DNA from: Arthrobacter sp. Hiyo4
GTDB taxonomy: Bacteria > Actinomycetota > Actinomycetes > Actinomycetales > Micrococcaceae
NCBI GenBank assembly: GCA_002370555.1
Contig: AP014718.1
Location: forward strand, 1,054,001 to 1,118,000
Direction of reading: 5' to 3'
Length of the DNA: 64,000 nt
The position numbers and the translations under genes were made by a program. The notes beneath the pieces are model-generated. The model worked only from the letters and a program-made list of their open reading frames with translations. It was not told the origin of the DNA and searched no databases. This document shows, piece after piece, positions 1 through 9,646 of the stretch; the first letter of the stretch is position 1, and each line of letters opens with the position of its first letter.

Positions 1-1143
1 CGCGGATGATGGCCGCCACCCGGGTTGTGCGTTGGCGGACCGAGTCCACATCATCCGTGGAGGTCCCTACGAGGTTGACATGGCCAATCTTGCGTCCCGG
101 ACGCACTGATTTTCCGTAGCAGTGGATCTTGGCGGCCGGCTCGCTGGCGAGGGCGGCCGGGTAGGCGGAAAACAGATCCTGGTTGTCGCCGCCCAGGAAG
201 TTTTTCATGACCACTACCGGGCCCAGGATATCGGTGGCACCCAGCGGCAGGTCCAGGACCGCCCGCAGGTGCTGCTCAAATTGGCTGGTAACCGAACCGT
301 CCTGGGTCCAGTGCCCGGTGTTGTGGGGGCGCATCGCGAGTTCGTTGATCAGGAAGCCGACGCCGGAGCCCGGTGTTTCAAAGAGTTCCGCGGCCATGAC
401 TCCGGTGACGCCAAGCTCCGTGGCGACGCGCAATGCCGCGTCTTCCGCAGCCGCGGCGACCTCGAGGGGGATGTCCAGGGCAGGGGCGATGACTTCGTCG
501 CAGACGCCGTCCACTTGGATAGTGTGCACTACCGGCCAGGCTCTCGCTTCGCCGCCCGGGGTCCGTGCCACCAGCGCGGACAGTTCGCGGCTGAACTCAA
601 CTTTCGCTTCGGCGAGGAGCGGGCTCATGGCCTCGAACCACGGAGCAGCCTCTTCGGCGGCCTCGGCGGAGTCGATGATCCGCACACCCTTTCCGTCGTA
701 GCCGCCGCGGGGCATCTTGAGGACAACCGGCCAACCCGTTTTTTCGCCGAAGTCCACGAGCGCGGCGACGTCAGTGACAGCAGCCCAGATGGGGTTTGGG
801 AGCCCCAGGCTGTCGATGGCAGCCCTCATCACCAGTTTGTCCTGGGCATTAACCAGGGCGTCCGGACCGGGCTGGACATTCACGCCGGCGGCCAAAAGCG
901 CGCGGAGGTGGTCCGTGGGGACGTGTTCATGGTCGAACGTCATGACATCCAGGCCGTCCGCGAAGTCAAGGAGAGTCTGGAGGTCCTTGTAGTCACCCAC
1001 CGGTGAAGTGGACACAGCAGACACGGCTGAAACGTCCTCACCTTCAGCCAGGACACGGAGTTCAAAGCCAAGGGCGGTAGCGGCCGGGCCATCATGCGCG
1101 CGAGTTGGCCGCCGCCAACTACGCCGATTACTGGAAAAGTCAC
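1..1143 (-). CDS. purK: PurK, N5-carboxyaminoimidazole ribonucleotide synthase (3' end outside window)
   Basis: PurK is the ATP-grasp enzyme that carboxylates AIR with ATP and bicarbonate in de novo purine synthesis. The gene starts with GTG at 1143 (MTFPVIGVVGGGQLARMMA, the N-terminal nucleotide-fold glycine motif). Beyond the break the frame reads ELAMRPHNTGHW, a conserved ATP-grasp C-terminal segment, and ends at the window edge with a typical PurK tail still open, so the stop is missing. One base appears lost near 1087 in a G/C run: the first 20 residues are in one frame and the rest in the next. Divergent from the GtrA gene. Assignment is secure; the break is probably a sequence error. 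Confidence 0.93.
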
Positions 1144-1316
1144 ATAGGCCAGCCTACAGAAAAGCTCACCGGATCCGGGCTTTGGAACGTCGAAGGGCCC
1201 GCTTTTCGGGTATTTCCGCGATCACACTTCACTCCGTGTGGGGCGGGTTCACCGATTTCGGGTCTAAAATGGACCTCTGGCCGTGTGGCCCAATGAACGG
1301 ACGGCCATGGAGGGTC

Positions 1317-1894
1317 ATGTTTAGCGCACTTGCAGATCGTATCCGGGGCTCGCCTCGCTATTTTGGCGTGAAGTGGCCAAATTCGGAGCCGTGGGCGGTG
1401 TGGCCTTCGTCATTGACTCAGCCATCTTCATCTGGCTGTTCACCGGACCGATGCACGGCAGCGAGGTCTGGGCCAAAGCGGTGGCAACCATCGTGGCAAG
1501 CATCTTCTCGTGGGTTGCCAACCGGTACTGGACGTTCAGACACCGCAAGCAGGCCAATGTGGCCCGTGAGGCCGCGCTGTTCGCTGTCATGAACCTGGTG
1601 GGACTGCTGATCGCCTCAGGCTGCGTCTGGTTCGCGAAGTACATCCTGGACCTGAACGACAAGCCCTCGCTCTTTATTGCCGGCAGCGTCGTTGGCCTGG
1701 TCCTGGGCACCATCTTCCGTTTCTTCGCTTACCGGTTCTGGGTCTTCAACGAAGAACTGGATCAGGAGCCGGAGTTCTCCCACGACCACGAGCTCATCGA
1801 ACGGCACCATCGTGAGAAGGCTGCTGCTGCCTTCGCCCAGCACGGGGAACAGCCGGAGGCAGACTCACCGGAAAGCCGCCGGCAGCAGCCCTAA
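1317..1894 (+). CDS. GtrA-like polytopic membrane protein
   Basis: Small GtrA/DPMS-type protein with four predicted membrane helices, a family linked to translocation or polymerisation of lipid-linked sugars for cell-wall glycans. Helices are visible at FGAVGGVAFVIDSAIFIW, the VATIVASIFSW segment, LFAVMNLVGLLIASGC and IAGSVVGLVLGTIFRFFAYRF; the hydrophilic C-terminal tail of about 45 residues is charged and His-rich. The longest uninterrupted frame begins at GTG 1373, but family proteins carry about 18 more residues, and these are encoded from ATG 1317 in another frame (MFSALADRIRG, then LASLFWREVAKFG). One base is missing near 1349. I therefore place the true start at 1317. The purK-gtrA-TIGR03089 order is common in actinobacteria. 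Confidence 0.85.
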
Positions 1895-1913
1895 CCCCGC
1901 CGCGGAGGGAAAG

Positions 1914-2612
1914 CTACTTGCCGTGGATGCGTTCTGCGGCCAGCAGTTTGTCAGTCAGCTCCACATCCGGGTGAGCCAGCACCACTGAACCACCGTTGTG
2001 CCATGCGCCGAGTGAGTTCGCCAGCGCCGGCTCCAGCCCTTCAGCGGCCGGGACCAGAAGCCTCACGCCTTCCTCATGCGGCGCCGCAAAACCAGTGATC
2101 AGGCTTTCGTGGATGTGCCGCCGGCCTCCGCCGGCTCGAATGGCACAGCCGGCCGCCGAAGGGTCCGTGTGGGCCATAAAGACATCACCATGGGAACGAA
2201 CCTCGGCGGCGTAGTCGATGACCCCGGCAGGCAGGTCGCCAGGCCACCGCATCGCCAGGGCTGGCAGCGCGACGGCGATGACGGCGTCGTGCTTCCCCTC
2301 AACGGTTCCGGGCCTGTCGGTGACCAGGAGCTCCGCCTCCCCGCCGTCCAGGACTGTTTCCATGCCCAACTGCCAGGCGGCCAGTGCCCAGATCATTGAC
2401 TTCCAGTGGGCCGGCAGGTCAAGAATCAGTCGCATGCCGGGCTCGGCGTCGAGTTCGTCTTGCATCAGATTGCTGGTTTTGGCCACCCAGTTGTCCAGCA
2501 CACGACCTGAGAGTTCCACACGCTCGGAGTCCGGGCCGTACCAGGTCAGGCGGGGCGACGTGGCGTGGCCGGAACGCAGGGTAGTCATCAGATCTATTGC
2601 CGGGATGCTCAT
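1914..2612 (-). CDS. TIGR03089 family protein
   Basis: Intact 232-residue protein matching the actinobacterial TIGR03089 family, distantly related to the N-terminal part of adenylate-forming (AMP-binding) enzymes but lacking their phosphate-binding loop. Recognisable parts are the opening domain MSIPAIDLMTTLRSGHATSP, the WYGPDSERVELSGRVLDNWV segment and a C-terminal LLVPAAEGLEPALANSLGAW stretch. Biochemical function is unknown. It is divergent from whiB across a 430-base regulatory region and convergent with the GtrA gene (19 bases between stops). One of the few genes here with no frame break. Confidence 0.8.
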   Translation of the reverse strand: MSIPAIDLMTTLRSGHATSPRLTWYGPDSERVELSGRVLDNWVAKTSNLMQDELDAEPGMRLILDLPAHWKSMIWALAAWQLGMETVLDGGEAELLVTDRPGTVEGKHDAVIAVALPALAMRWPGDLPAGVIDYAAEVRSHGDVFMAHTDPSAAGCAIRAGGGRRHIHESLITGFAAPHEEGVRLLVPAAEGLEPALANSLGAWHNGGSVVLAHPDVELTDKLLAAERIHGK

Positions 2613-2883
2613 GGCTTTATCTTGTCACGGACACAGCGGGGCGTCCTTGGCGGGACGCCGCGCCCCGAGTCCCGAAGGGTCCAGGTTGGGCGCCTAAGGG
2701 TCCCAGCCGGGTCCGGCCGGGCTGTGATGTTACTCACAGGAGTTTGTCATCCTATTTGTCTAATTCGGGCTGCGCCTGTAGTTTTGGCAGCTATTCAGCT
2801 GAAATGGAACCTTTTGGCAGCCGATGCGGACCGCCAGGCCTCCGGCGCGCCGGACCTTCGGAAAACTCCCGGGCGTGGCGTGA

Positions 2884-2898
2884 CCGGGATTATCCCGG
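2884..2898. repeat. 15-bp inverted repeat upstream of whiB promoter
   Basis: CCGGGATTATCCCGG: two 7-base arms around a single central T, perfectly matched. It sits about 28 bases upstream of the -35 hexamer of the whiB promoter, a usual place for a regulator site. The binding protein is unknown. Confidence 0.5.
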
Positions 2899-2925
2899 AA
2901 AGTTGATTATTATCCCGTCCACAGC

Positions 2926-2955
2926 TTGACTCCCCAGTAGTTACACGCGTGTAAT
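2926..2955 (+). promoter_or_regulatory. Predicted whiB promoter
   Basis: TTGACT at 2926-2931 and TGTAAT at 2950-2955, separated by 18 bases, match five of six positions of each vegetative sigma hexamer. It predicts a transcript starting near 2962 and a leader of about 84 bases before the whiB GTG. Prediction by eye only. Confidence 0.55.
2941..2954. promoter_or_regulatory. Perfect 14-bp palindrome overlapping the whiB -10 element (operator candidate)
   Basis: TTACACGCGTGTAA is an exact 14-base palindrome. Its right half covers most of the predicted -10 hexamer TGTAAT, so a dimeric protein bound here would block RNA polymerase. It resembles the BldD consensus TNAC-N5-GTNA but has six rather than five spacer bases, so I do not assign a regulator. 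Confidence 0.5.
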
Positions 2956-3045
2956 TAGATATCGAAGGTCACTGCATAAATACGGACACGCAACCGAGTG
3001 TCCAAGTATTCAGACAAGGGCTGCAACATTTTGGGGAGGGTCGCC

Positions 3046-3591
3046 GTGGGGCAAGCAGAGCGTATCCATGAAGATGCCGTCGTCGCCGGACTGGCAACGG
3101 CAAAATACCGCGCACGTGGGGTTCCGAGCGACTGGTACGTCGATCCCGCGGATCCCGACGCCGCGGACCGCTACAACCGCAATACCAAAGACCCCCTCCA
3201 GGATCAGGCCACAGCCTTCCTGGCGGCGCACGAAGCACTCCTTGACGGCGGACACGACCAGGACGATGACGACCTGGATCCGCCCATGGAACTGCGCACC
3301 CCGGCACAGGGAACAAGTTCTCAGCCGGTGTGGATCGGACTGCCGTTCAGGCAGGACTTCGACGACGAAGGTGAACTCGGCTGGCAGACTGATGCATTGT
3401 GCGCGCAAACGGATCCGGAAGCCTTCTTCCCGGAGAAGGGCGGATCCACGCGCGACGCCAAGAAAGTCTGCGGTGCATGCAATGTGCGGTCGCAGTGCCT
3501 GGAATACGCGCTGGCAAACGACGAACGGTTTGGCATTTGGGGTGGCCTTTCCGAGCGTGAGCGCCGGCGGCTAAGGAAGCGAGCAATCTAA
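3046..3591 (+). CDS. WhiB-family iron-sulfur transcription factor
   Basis: Wbl protein of 181 residues. The four cluster cysteines are present: one in TDALCAQTD, then the CGAC pair and the C of RSQCLEY, followed by the family turn GIWGGLSERERR and a basic tail RRLRKRAI that contacts DNA. These proteins bind a [4Fe-4S] cluster and act with the housekeeping sigma factor on division, development or redox genes. A longer frame opens at GTG 2998, but GTG 3046 has a strong ribosome site GGGGAGGG seven bases upstream and gives the conserved start MGQAERIHEDAVV. An N-terminal extension of about 100 residues precedes the Wbl domain. It leads directly into the glycosyltransferase gene; by position it resembles the WhiB2/WhmD group, an inference. 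Confidence 0.9.
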   Translation: MGQAERIHEDAVVAGLATAKYRARGVPSDWYVDPADPDAADRYNRNTKDPLQDQATAFLAAHEALLDGGHDQDDDDLDPPMELRTPAQGTSSQPVWIGLPFRQDFDDEGELGWQTDALCAQTDPEAFFPEKGGSTRDAKKVCGACNVRSQCLEYALANDERFGIWGGLSERERRRLRKRAI

Positions 3592-3620
3592 TTCTTCAGG
3601 AAGTACATGTCACTGCCGTT

Positions 3621-6600
3621 GTGGTGTCCCACAACGGCAGTGCCTATCTCCCCAGAACCCTGGCTGCCCTCGCGGACCAGACCCGGCCCGCGGACTCCCT
3701 CATCGGAGTGGACACCGGATCCCGCGACGACTCGGCCGTCCTCCTGGAACGGGCCTTCGGCGCAACCAATGTGAGCACCTTTCCGCCCGGCAAGAGCGGC
3801 ATGGGCGGCGCCGTACGCGCCGGGCTCAACAAGCACGCACCCTGGGAAGGCCAGTCCCAGCGCGCCGCCACAGAGTGGGTCTGGCTGCTGCACGACGATG
3901 CGGCACCGGCCCCGGAGGCGCTGGCCGAACTCCTCAGTGCCGTGGAGCGCGCACCATCTGTGACCGTGGCCGGCTGCAAGCAACTGGACTGGCACTCGGA
4001 ACGCCGGCTGATCGACGTCGGACTCTCCACCAGCCGCTGGGCCGAGCGGCTTACCCTGATCGATGCCGACGAACTGGACCAGGGCCAGTACAACGGCCGC
4101 ACTGACGCGTTTGCGGTGAACTCGGCCGGCATGCTGGTCCGCCGTGATATCTGGGAACTCCTGAACGGCTTCGATCCCGCGCTGCCGGGCACCGGCGACG
4201 ACGTCGACTTCTGCTGGCGCAACCGCCTCGCCGGGCACCGTGTGGTGGTGGTTCCCACTGCACGGATGTTCCACGTAGCCCACCGGCCGCATGCCCAGGG
4301 AAACGCTTCAGCGGCGCGAAAAGCCCAGGTCCACCTGCGCCTCAAGCACGCCCCGCTGTGGAAGGTGCCTGTCCATGCGGTCGGTGCGCTGCTTGGCAGC
4401 ATTTTCAAACTCGTCCTCAGCATTGCAGTCAAGGATCCCGGGCACGGTTTCTCCCAGCTTGTGGCCACATTCGCTGCCCTGGCCCGGCCCGGGCCGTGGC
4501 AAAGGCCGCCGGACCGCGGCAAACAGCCGGCGGATCCGGCGGTCCGTCATCAAGAAGCTGCAGACGCCCCGGCGTGAAGTCTGGAACCACCGCCGCTCCC
4601 TGATGGAAGCCCTGGGCGCCGACAACTCCACCGCCGATGGCCTGGTCCATGACCCCCTGGCGGACCAGCCCACGGGGACTCATCAGATGACTTCGCTGCA
4701 CTGACAACCACCGAACGTGGTTGGGTGGGGACCGGCGCCATCGCCGCCATCATCATCGCGTCCGCGGCTTCCCTCACGGCGCTCACCGGGATGTTCCGGG
4801 CCGACGCTGTTTCCGGTGGAGGCCTCATTCCGGTGTCTTCCACCCTTGGCGAAATCTGGCACCACGCCTCGAGTTGGTGGATCAGCCTGGGCGCAGGGCT
4901 TCCGGGCAAGGGCGACCCGTTCGGCTATGTGCTGTGGATCCTTGGCCTGCTCGGCGGGGGAGACGCCAACGCGGCCATGGCCTGGCTCCTGCTGCTCGCC
5001 GCCCCGCTTTCCGGCCTGACCGCATGGTTTGCGGCCGGGGCCTGACCATCCGGCGCCGCTTCCGCCTCGTTGCCGCACTCTTCTGGGCGGCCGCTCCCGC
5101 CTTGCAGATAGCACTGAACCAGGGCCGGGCCGGTGCCTTGGTGGCCCACATCATGATCCCGCTGCTCGTCCTGGCGCTCCTGCGCGCCACCGGGTCTGCT
5201 GTGGGCCACGGACGGTTCACTGTCCCGTCCCCGGATGACCGGCGTTTCACCGAAAAACCACCAGCACGGCCCGGGATCAACGGCATGCCGTCCTGGACAG
5301 CCGCCGCCGCCGCAGGGTTGACGCTGGGTGTTGTGACCGCGTCGGCGCCTTCCCTGCTAGTCCCGGCCGTTGTGGTTATTGTCCTTTGCGGCCTGATGCT
5401 TGGCCGTCGTGGCCGCACCGTGTGGTGGGCTCTTCTGCCAGCGCCGCGCTCTTTCTTCCCTTCGGGCTGTCCGTTGTCGACCGGCCGCGGGCATTGCTGG
5501 CAGACCCGGGTGTTCCGCTGGGATTCGAGGCAGCCCCGCTGTGGCAGCAGTTCCTGGGCCAGCCGCTGCTGTTCTCTGCCGAAGGTGGCCTGTCCGGCCT
5601 TCCGTTCTTCAGCGGCCAGGCGATCCCATGGGCACTCCTGCTGGCACTCCTGGTGGCCGTTCCCGTCCTGCTGCTTGCCGTTGCCGCCCTGTTCCTCCCG
5701 GGTAGGCGCAGCAGGACAGCACGTGTTCTCTGGGTGGCGGCTCTGGTGATCTTCGCCGGTGGCTGGCTCGCAGGGCACGTGGCCACCGGCGCAACTGCCG
5801 ACACCCTCGTGACACCGTTCACCGGTCCCGCCGTCTCCGCCGCAGGGTTCGCCCTGCTCGGCGCCGCCCTGATCGGTGCCGAGCGTTTGCTTGATGCCGC
5901 GGACCGGGCAGCCTCTCCGAGCATTCGGCGCAACGTTGCCCTTCGCTCCGCGACGGCCCTTGCCATGGTGCTGCTGCTGGCCGGTCCGCTGGCCGGCATG
6001 GCGGTGTGGTCGGCGCAGAACCTGCTACGTTCCTCAGCCGTTGCCCTCCCGGCCGAAGTGCCGGCAGGGCCCGCGCTGGGAACGCCACGGGTGGTGGAGC
6101 CAGGCAGCTCCCGCACGCTTCCCGCCACCGCCATAGACCGTGGCACCGGGCCGGAGCAGACACGCACGCTGCTCATCAGCACCCAGGAGAACGGCGCCTA
6201 TGACGCGGCACTGATGCGTGGTGCCGGGACCACCCTGGACAGCCTTTCAGCGATTGCCGCCGCCCGGAACATCCTGGGCGCGCCCGGCCAGGAGACAATC
6301 AGGGAGGACGACGACGTCACGGCGTCCATCCGCAGCGTGGTGGCCACGCTGGTGGCCGGCCAAGGCGTGGACCCCCGTCCCGAGCTCGAGCGCCTTGGTG
6401 CCGGATTCGTGGTGCTGCGCTCGGCAGACACCGCCGCCCAGCTCACGGCCAGCAGGATGGACGCAGTTCCGGGCTCGTTGCCGTCGGCCAGACGGATGTC
6501 GGCTGGCTCTGGCGGATTACGCCGCTGAACCAGCCGGTACTGCAGCCCGCCGACGTCGCCCATCGTGTCAGGATCGTGGACGGCACCGGCGCCACCGTGG

Positions 6601-6946
6601 CGCTGGTTCCCTCCAAGTACGACGACGTCGACACCCCGTGGCCGAGGGGCCGGAAGGGCGGCTTGTGGTGCTCGCCGAACGGGCTGACCCGGGCTGGAGC
6701 GCCTGGTTCGACGGGCGGAAGCTCACTGCCACAACGTCCGGCCCGGCGCAGGCCTTTACCTTGCCTGCCACCGCCGGGCAGCTGACCATCCGCTACGACA
6801 ACCCTTGGGCGCTTTGGTCCGGAATTGCACAGATCACGGTGATAGGACTGACCGTGATGCTCGCCATTCCCATGCCCGCGCGCCGGCCCAACACAGGGCT
6901 CTCAAGGGACGAGGGATCTTTGCGTAAGGAACACCAGAATGCATAA
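3621..6946 (+). CDS. Giant family 2 glycosyltransferase with polytopic membrane C-terminal half
   Basis: About 1,110 residues once the frame is restored. The N-terminal 230 residues are a GT-A transferase: VVSHNGSAYLPRTLAAL, the nucleotide-sugar motif LLHDDAAPAPEAL and the acceptor-side motif GTGDDVDFCWR. After a basic linker come many membrane helices (for example TGAIAAIIIASAASL, ALLLALLVAVPVLLLAVAAL and AMVLLLAGPLAGMA), an extracytoplasmic domain and a last helix at QITVIGLTVMLAIP. It probably transfers sugar to a lipid-linked wall glycan and may also move it. Seven single bases are missing, near 4488, 4507, 4680, 5039, 5440, 6490 and 6641. The core strand (VTAVVV) begins upstream of GTG 3621, so the true start lies at about 3600 and may also be masked by an error. 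Its stop overlaps the next gene by 8 bases. Confidence 0.82.
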
Positions 6947-8525
6947 GGACGCCGCCCGCAGGGCCCCGCGCAAGCAGATGCTGGCAGGACTGGTCTCGGC
7001 CGTGGCGATTGTGGCCGCAGCCGGCGCGGGACTCGCGGCCTCCTCGGTCGCTCCGCAACCGGTAGGGAGCCGCAGCATCCCGGCCGTGCTGGCTGCAGTT
7101 CCCGCAGGCGCCAGCACGGGCGTATGTCCTGGCCCGGCCCGCCTGCTCAAAGGAACGGAGGCGGGCACCGATCCCCAGTTCAGCCCCGAATCCGCGACCG
7201 CCAAGAGCGCTGTCACTGGCGCCGTCCTGAGCGCCCCGGGGTATCCTCCCCGGCAGCAGGCTCGCCGCCCTCGACGGGACGCCCGCCGTCGAAATCGCCA
7301 AGGGCGGCAACCAGCCCGGCCAGGGGACAGGTCCCAGGACCTGACCGCCGGCGTCCTCGCAGGGCACAGCGTTGATGATGCCAGCTTCCTGAGTGCCGAC
7401 GCCCAGGCAGGCCAGAAGCCTTCAGCCGCCGGGCTTATGAGATTCACTGCCACGGACGGTGACCTGCAGGGCTCGGCGGCTGCCAATTGCCAGCCGCCCG
7501 CCAACGACCTCTGGCTGTCCGGTGCCAGCACCACCGTGGGCCGCACATCTGTCCTTGTCCTCAGCAACGCCTCAAGCACACCCGCCACCGTCAGCCTGGA
7601 GCTCTTCGGCAGCAAGGGCCAGATCCAGGCCCCGGGCAGCAGGGGCTGCTGGTCGCGCCGGGAGGTACGCGCTCAATCGTCCTGGCTGGCCTGGCCCCTG
7701 GTGAAGCCCAGCTCACGGTCCATGTCCGGAGCGCCGGCGGTCCGGTGGCCGCGGCCATCCAGCAGAGTGTCCTGCGGGGACTGGCGCCGGCGGCGTCGAC
7801 TTCATTGCTCCGGGCGCCGCACCTGCCGCGCGCCAGGTCATGACCGGAGTGGACATCCAAGACGCAGGCGCGATCTCCGCCTTTACGGGGAATAGTGGCT
7901 TCAAGGACGCGGGCCCGGCGCTGGCCATCACGGTTCCGGGACCGTCGGACGCGGTAGTGGAGGTTAAGCTCTTCGGCCGGGACGGCCAGAAAGCCCTTCC
8001 CGGCGGCGGCGTTGTTACGGCAAAAGCCGGGCCGTCACCGAGATTTCCCTCGCTGGCGTCCCCGCCGGCCACTACACAGTGTTCACCAGTTCGGACGTCT
8101 CATTTGTAGCGGCAACCCGCATCACCCGGGGCGTCACGAACGGGAAGGCCTCGGACGTCGCCTGGGCTGCCTCCGGTGTCCGGCTGGGAAGCCAGCATGT
8201 GGTGCCCATGCCCCAGGGCGGTGACCGAACCCTCGTGTTCGGCGTCCTCGAGAACCGGGCCACGGTCTCCTACGCCGCTATCACCGCGGACGGCAAGATC
8301 CGTGCGGCCGCCACTGCCGACGTCGCCGGCGGCACCACAACGTCCATCAAGGTCCCGGAGAAGGTGGACGAGTCGGAAGTGGTGGCATACGTTGTCTCCG
8401 CGTCAGGTGACGCTGCCTACGGTGCGCTGCTCCTGCAGCAGGACGGCCGGGACGACATCTCCACGGTGGCCTTCACGCCGGCGGCCTCAGGGCAAGAAAA
8501 GGTGCCGGTCTCCCTGCGATACTGA
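6939..8525 (+). CDS. DUF5719-family secreted or membrane-anchored protein
   Basis: About 530 residues: a basic N-terminus and one hydrophobic anchor (AGLVSAVAIVAAAGAGLAAS, residues about 15-35), then an extracytoplasmic all-beta region with repeated segments such as [22 protein letters not shown] and ALAITVPGPSDAVVEVKLFG. I recognise this as the DUF5719 type found downstream of the large family 2 glycosyltransferase in actinobacteria; no activity is known. The ATG overlaps the glycosyltransferase stop by 8 bases, so the two are translationally coupled and probably act together at the cell surface. Six bases appear missing, near 7241, 7262, 7333, 7642, 7785 and 8029, one of the densest clusters of breaks here. 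Confidence 0.75.
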
Positions 8526-8544
8526 CAGGACAGTACAGGCGGCG

Positions 8545-9060
8545 TCAGTACCGGCGGCGGTAAACCGGATCCAGGGTTTCCGGCGCTACGCCGAGCATTT
8601 CGGCGGTGTGTTCCACCACGACGTCGTGCACCAGGTCTTGGAGTTCCTCCCGGCTGGCGCAACCCTGCTCAACCACCCGGCGGTACAGGGTGATCACAGG
8701 GCCTTCCTCCGCCGTGGCGGGAGTGTAGGCGCCCATGGGAGGCGGGGCGGCGTCGGCCACCAGTTGCTCCAGCTGCGGGGGTATTTCGTCGACGGCAAAC
8801 CGGACGCCGTCGAGCGTTTTACCCCAGATGTCGTGGAGCCGCTGCGCGGAGTCCAGCACCATGTCGTCAAAGCGGTCCGACCGTGTCCTGTAACCGGGAT
8901 GCGTTGGCAACACCAGCTCCCCGCGCAGGCCGCGACCGTGGCGGTTCCGGCGGCGCATCGCAAAGCTTCGGCTGGGCGAACCCGAACCCGTTTCTGCCGC
9001 GCGGTCATCCGGGTCAGCCAAACGGACCGTAAAAGCTGAATCATGGTTCGATGACTGCAT
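8545..9060 (-). CDS. Zincin-like metallopeptidase family protein with degenerate HExxH motif
   Basis: Intact, 171 residues. The fold-typical region runs from RFDDMVLDSAQRLHDIW through IPPQLEQLVADAAPPPMGAY and TLYRRVVEQGCASREELQDL to the end, as in the small zincin family (PF06262) conserved in actinobacteria. At the expected zinc-binding helix the protein reads VHDVVVEHTAEMLG, so the usual HExxH is replaced by H-D-V-V-V-E-H. The basic N-terminal RRRNRHGRGLRGEL stretch is typical. It may be a non-classical or inactive peptidase. It is divergent from DUF3499 and convergent with the DUF5719 gene; the same neighbours occur together in mycobacteria (Rv3259-Rv3258c). Confidence 0.78.
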   Translation of the reverse strand: MQSSNHDSAFTVRLADPDDRAAETGSGSPSRSFAMRRRNRHGRGLRGELVLPTHPGYRTRSDRFDDMVLDSAQRLHDIWGKTLDGVRFAVDEIPPQLEQLVADAAPPPMGAYTPATAEEGPVITLYRRVVEQGCASREELQDLVHDVVVEHTAEMLGVAPETLDPVYRRRY

Positions 9061-9179
9061 ACCTTGACTGTAAACCCGGGCGCAGAATTACGCGACATAA
9101 CCCGGTTTTCGGGCCAGGGCGCGGCGCCGATTCGGCAAATACCCCGAACAGGTTGGGATACGGAGTAGTCTGTGATGTC

Positions 9180-9568
9180 GTGGGAGCTATCCGTCAATGT
9201 TCAAGGTCAGCCTGCCGTCAGTTGGCGGTGGCAACTTTGACGTACGTCTATGCTGACTCCACCGCCGTCCTGGGCCCGCTTGCCACCTACGCCGAGCCGC
9301 ATTGTTACGATTTGTGCGAGCAGCACGCAGGGTCACTGACGGTGCCCCGCGGCTGGGAAGTGCTTCGCCTGGCGATGCCCACAAGCCCGCAGCAACCCGG
9401 CCGGACGACCTCCTGGCCCTCGCCAATGCGGTCCGCGAAGCAGCGGCCCAGCCGCCCAAGTCGCAGACCACGCCGCTTCAGCGTGGCTCGCATTCAGCGC
9501 TGGAGGCCCCGGCCGGCACCGAAGGCGCCCGCCGGGGACATCTGCGCGTCCTGCGCGAACCTTCCTGA
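9180..9568 (+). CDS. DUF3499 zinc-ribbon-like protein
   Basis: About 130 residues. The N-terminus carries the family pattern GAIRQCSRSACRQLAVATL and later HCYDLCEQHAG, four cysteines likely to bind zinc, then LTVPRGWEVLRL. Function is unknown; it is an actinobacterial core gene normally next to the metallopeptidase. GTG 9180 gives the standard N-terminus. One base is missing near 9402: after PTSPQQPG the family C-terminus (PDDLLALANAVREAA) is in another frame and ends at 9568. Confidence 0.78.
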
Positions 9569-9646
9569 GGCGGATCTGGCGGTAGGCTGGAACCTGCTAA
9601 TCAGTCAGCCAACGGCGCGAACGCGCCCCTGTCGGGAGCACCAATC

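Larger units (their letters stand above)
2613..3045. promoter_or_regulatory. Intergenic regulatory region between TIGR03089 gene and whiB
   Basis: This 433-base gap holds no convincing coding frame. The half nearer whiB is clearly more AT-rich than the surrounding genes and contains two perfect palindromes (2884-2898 and 2941-2954) and a good promoter, described separately. The half nearer the TIGR03089 gene is GC-rich and presumably carries that gene's promoter, which I cannot pinpoint. Confidence 0.6.

Noticed and set aside
122..1006. Long open frame on the plus strand opposite purK
   Set aside because: High-GC antisense shadow; the minus strand encodes PurK with conserved motifs throughout.
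2941..2954. BldD operator at whiB
   Set aside because: The half-sites fit, but the spacer is 6 instead of 5 bases; kept only as an unassigned palindrome.
3621..8525. Programmed ribosomal frameshifting in the glycosyltransferase and DUF5719 genes
   Set aside because: There are 13 shifts in two genes without slippery heptamers or conserved stimulators, and the same pattern occurs window-wide; sequence error is simpler.
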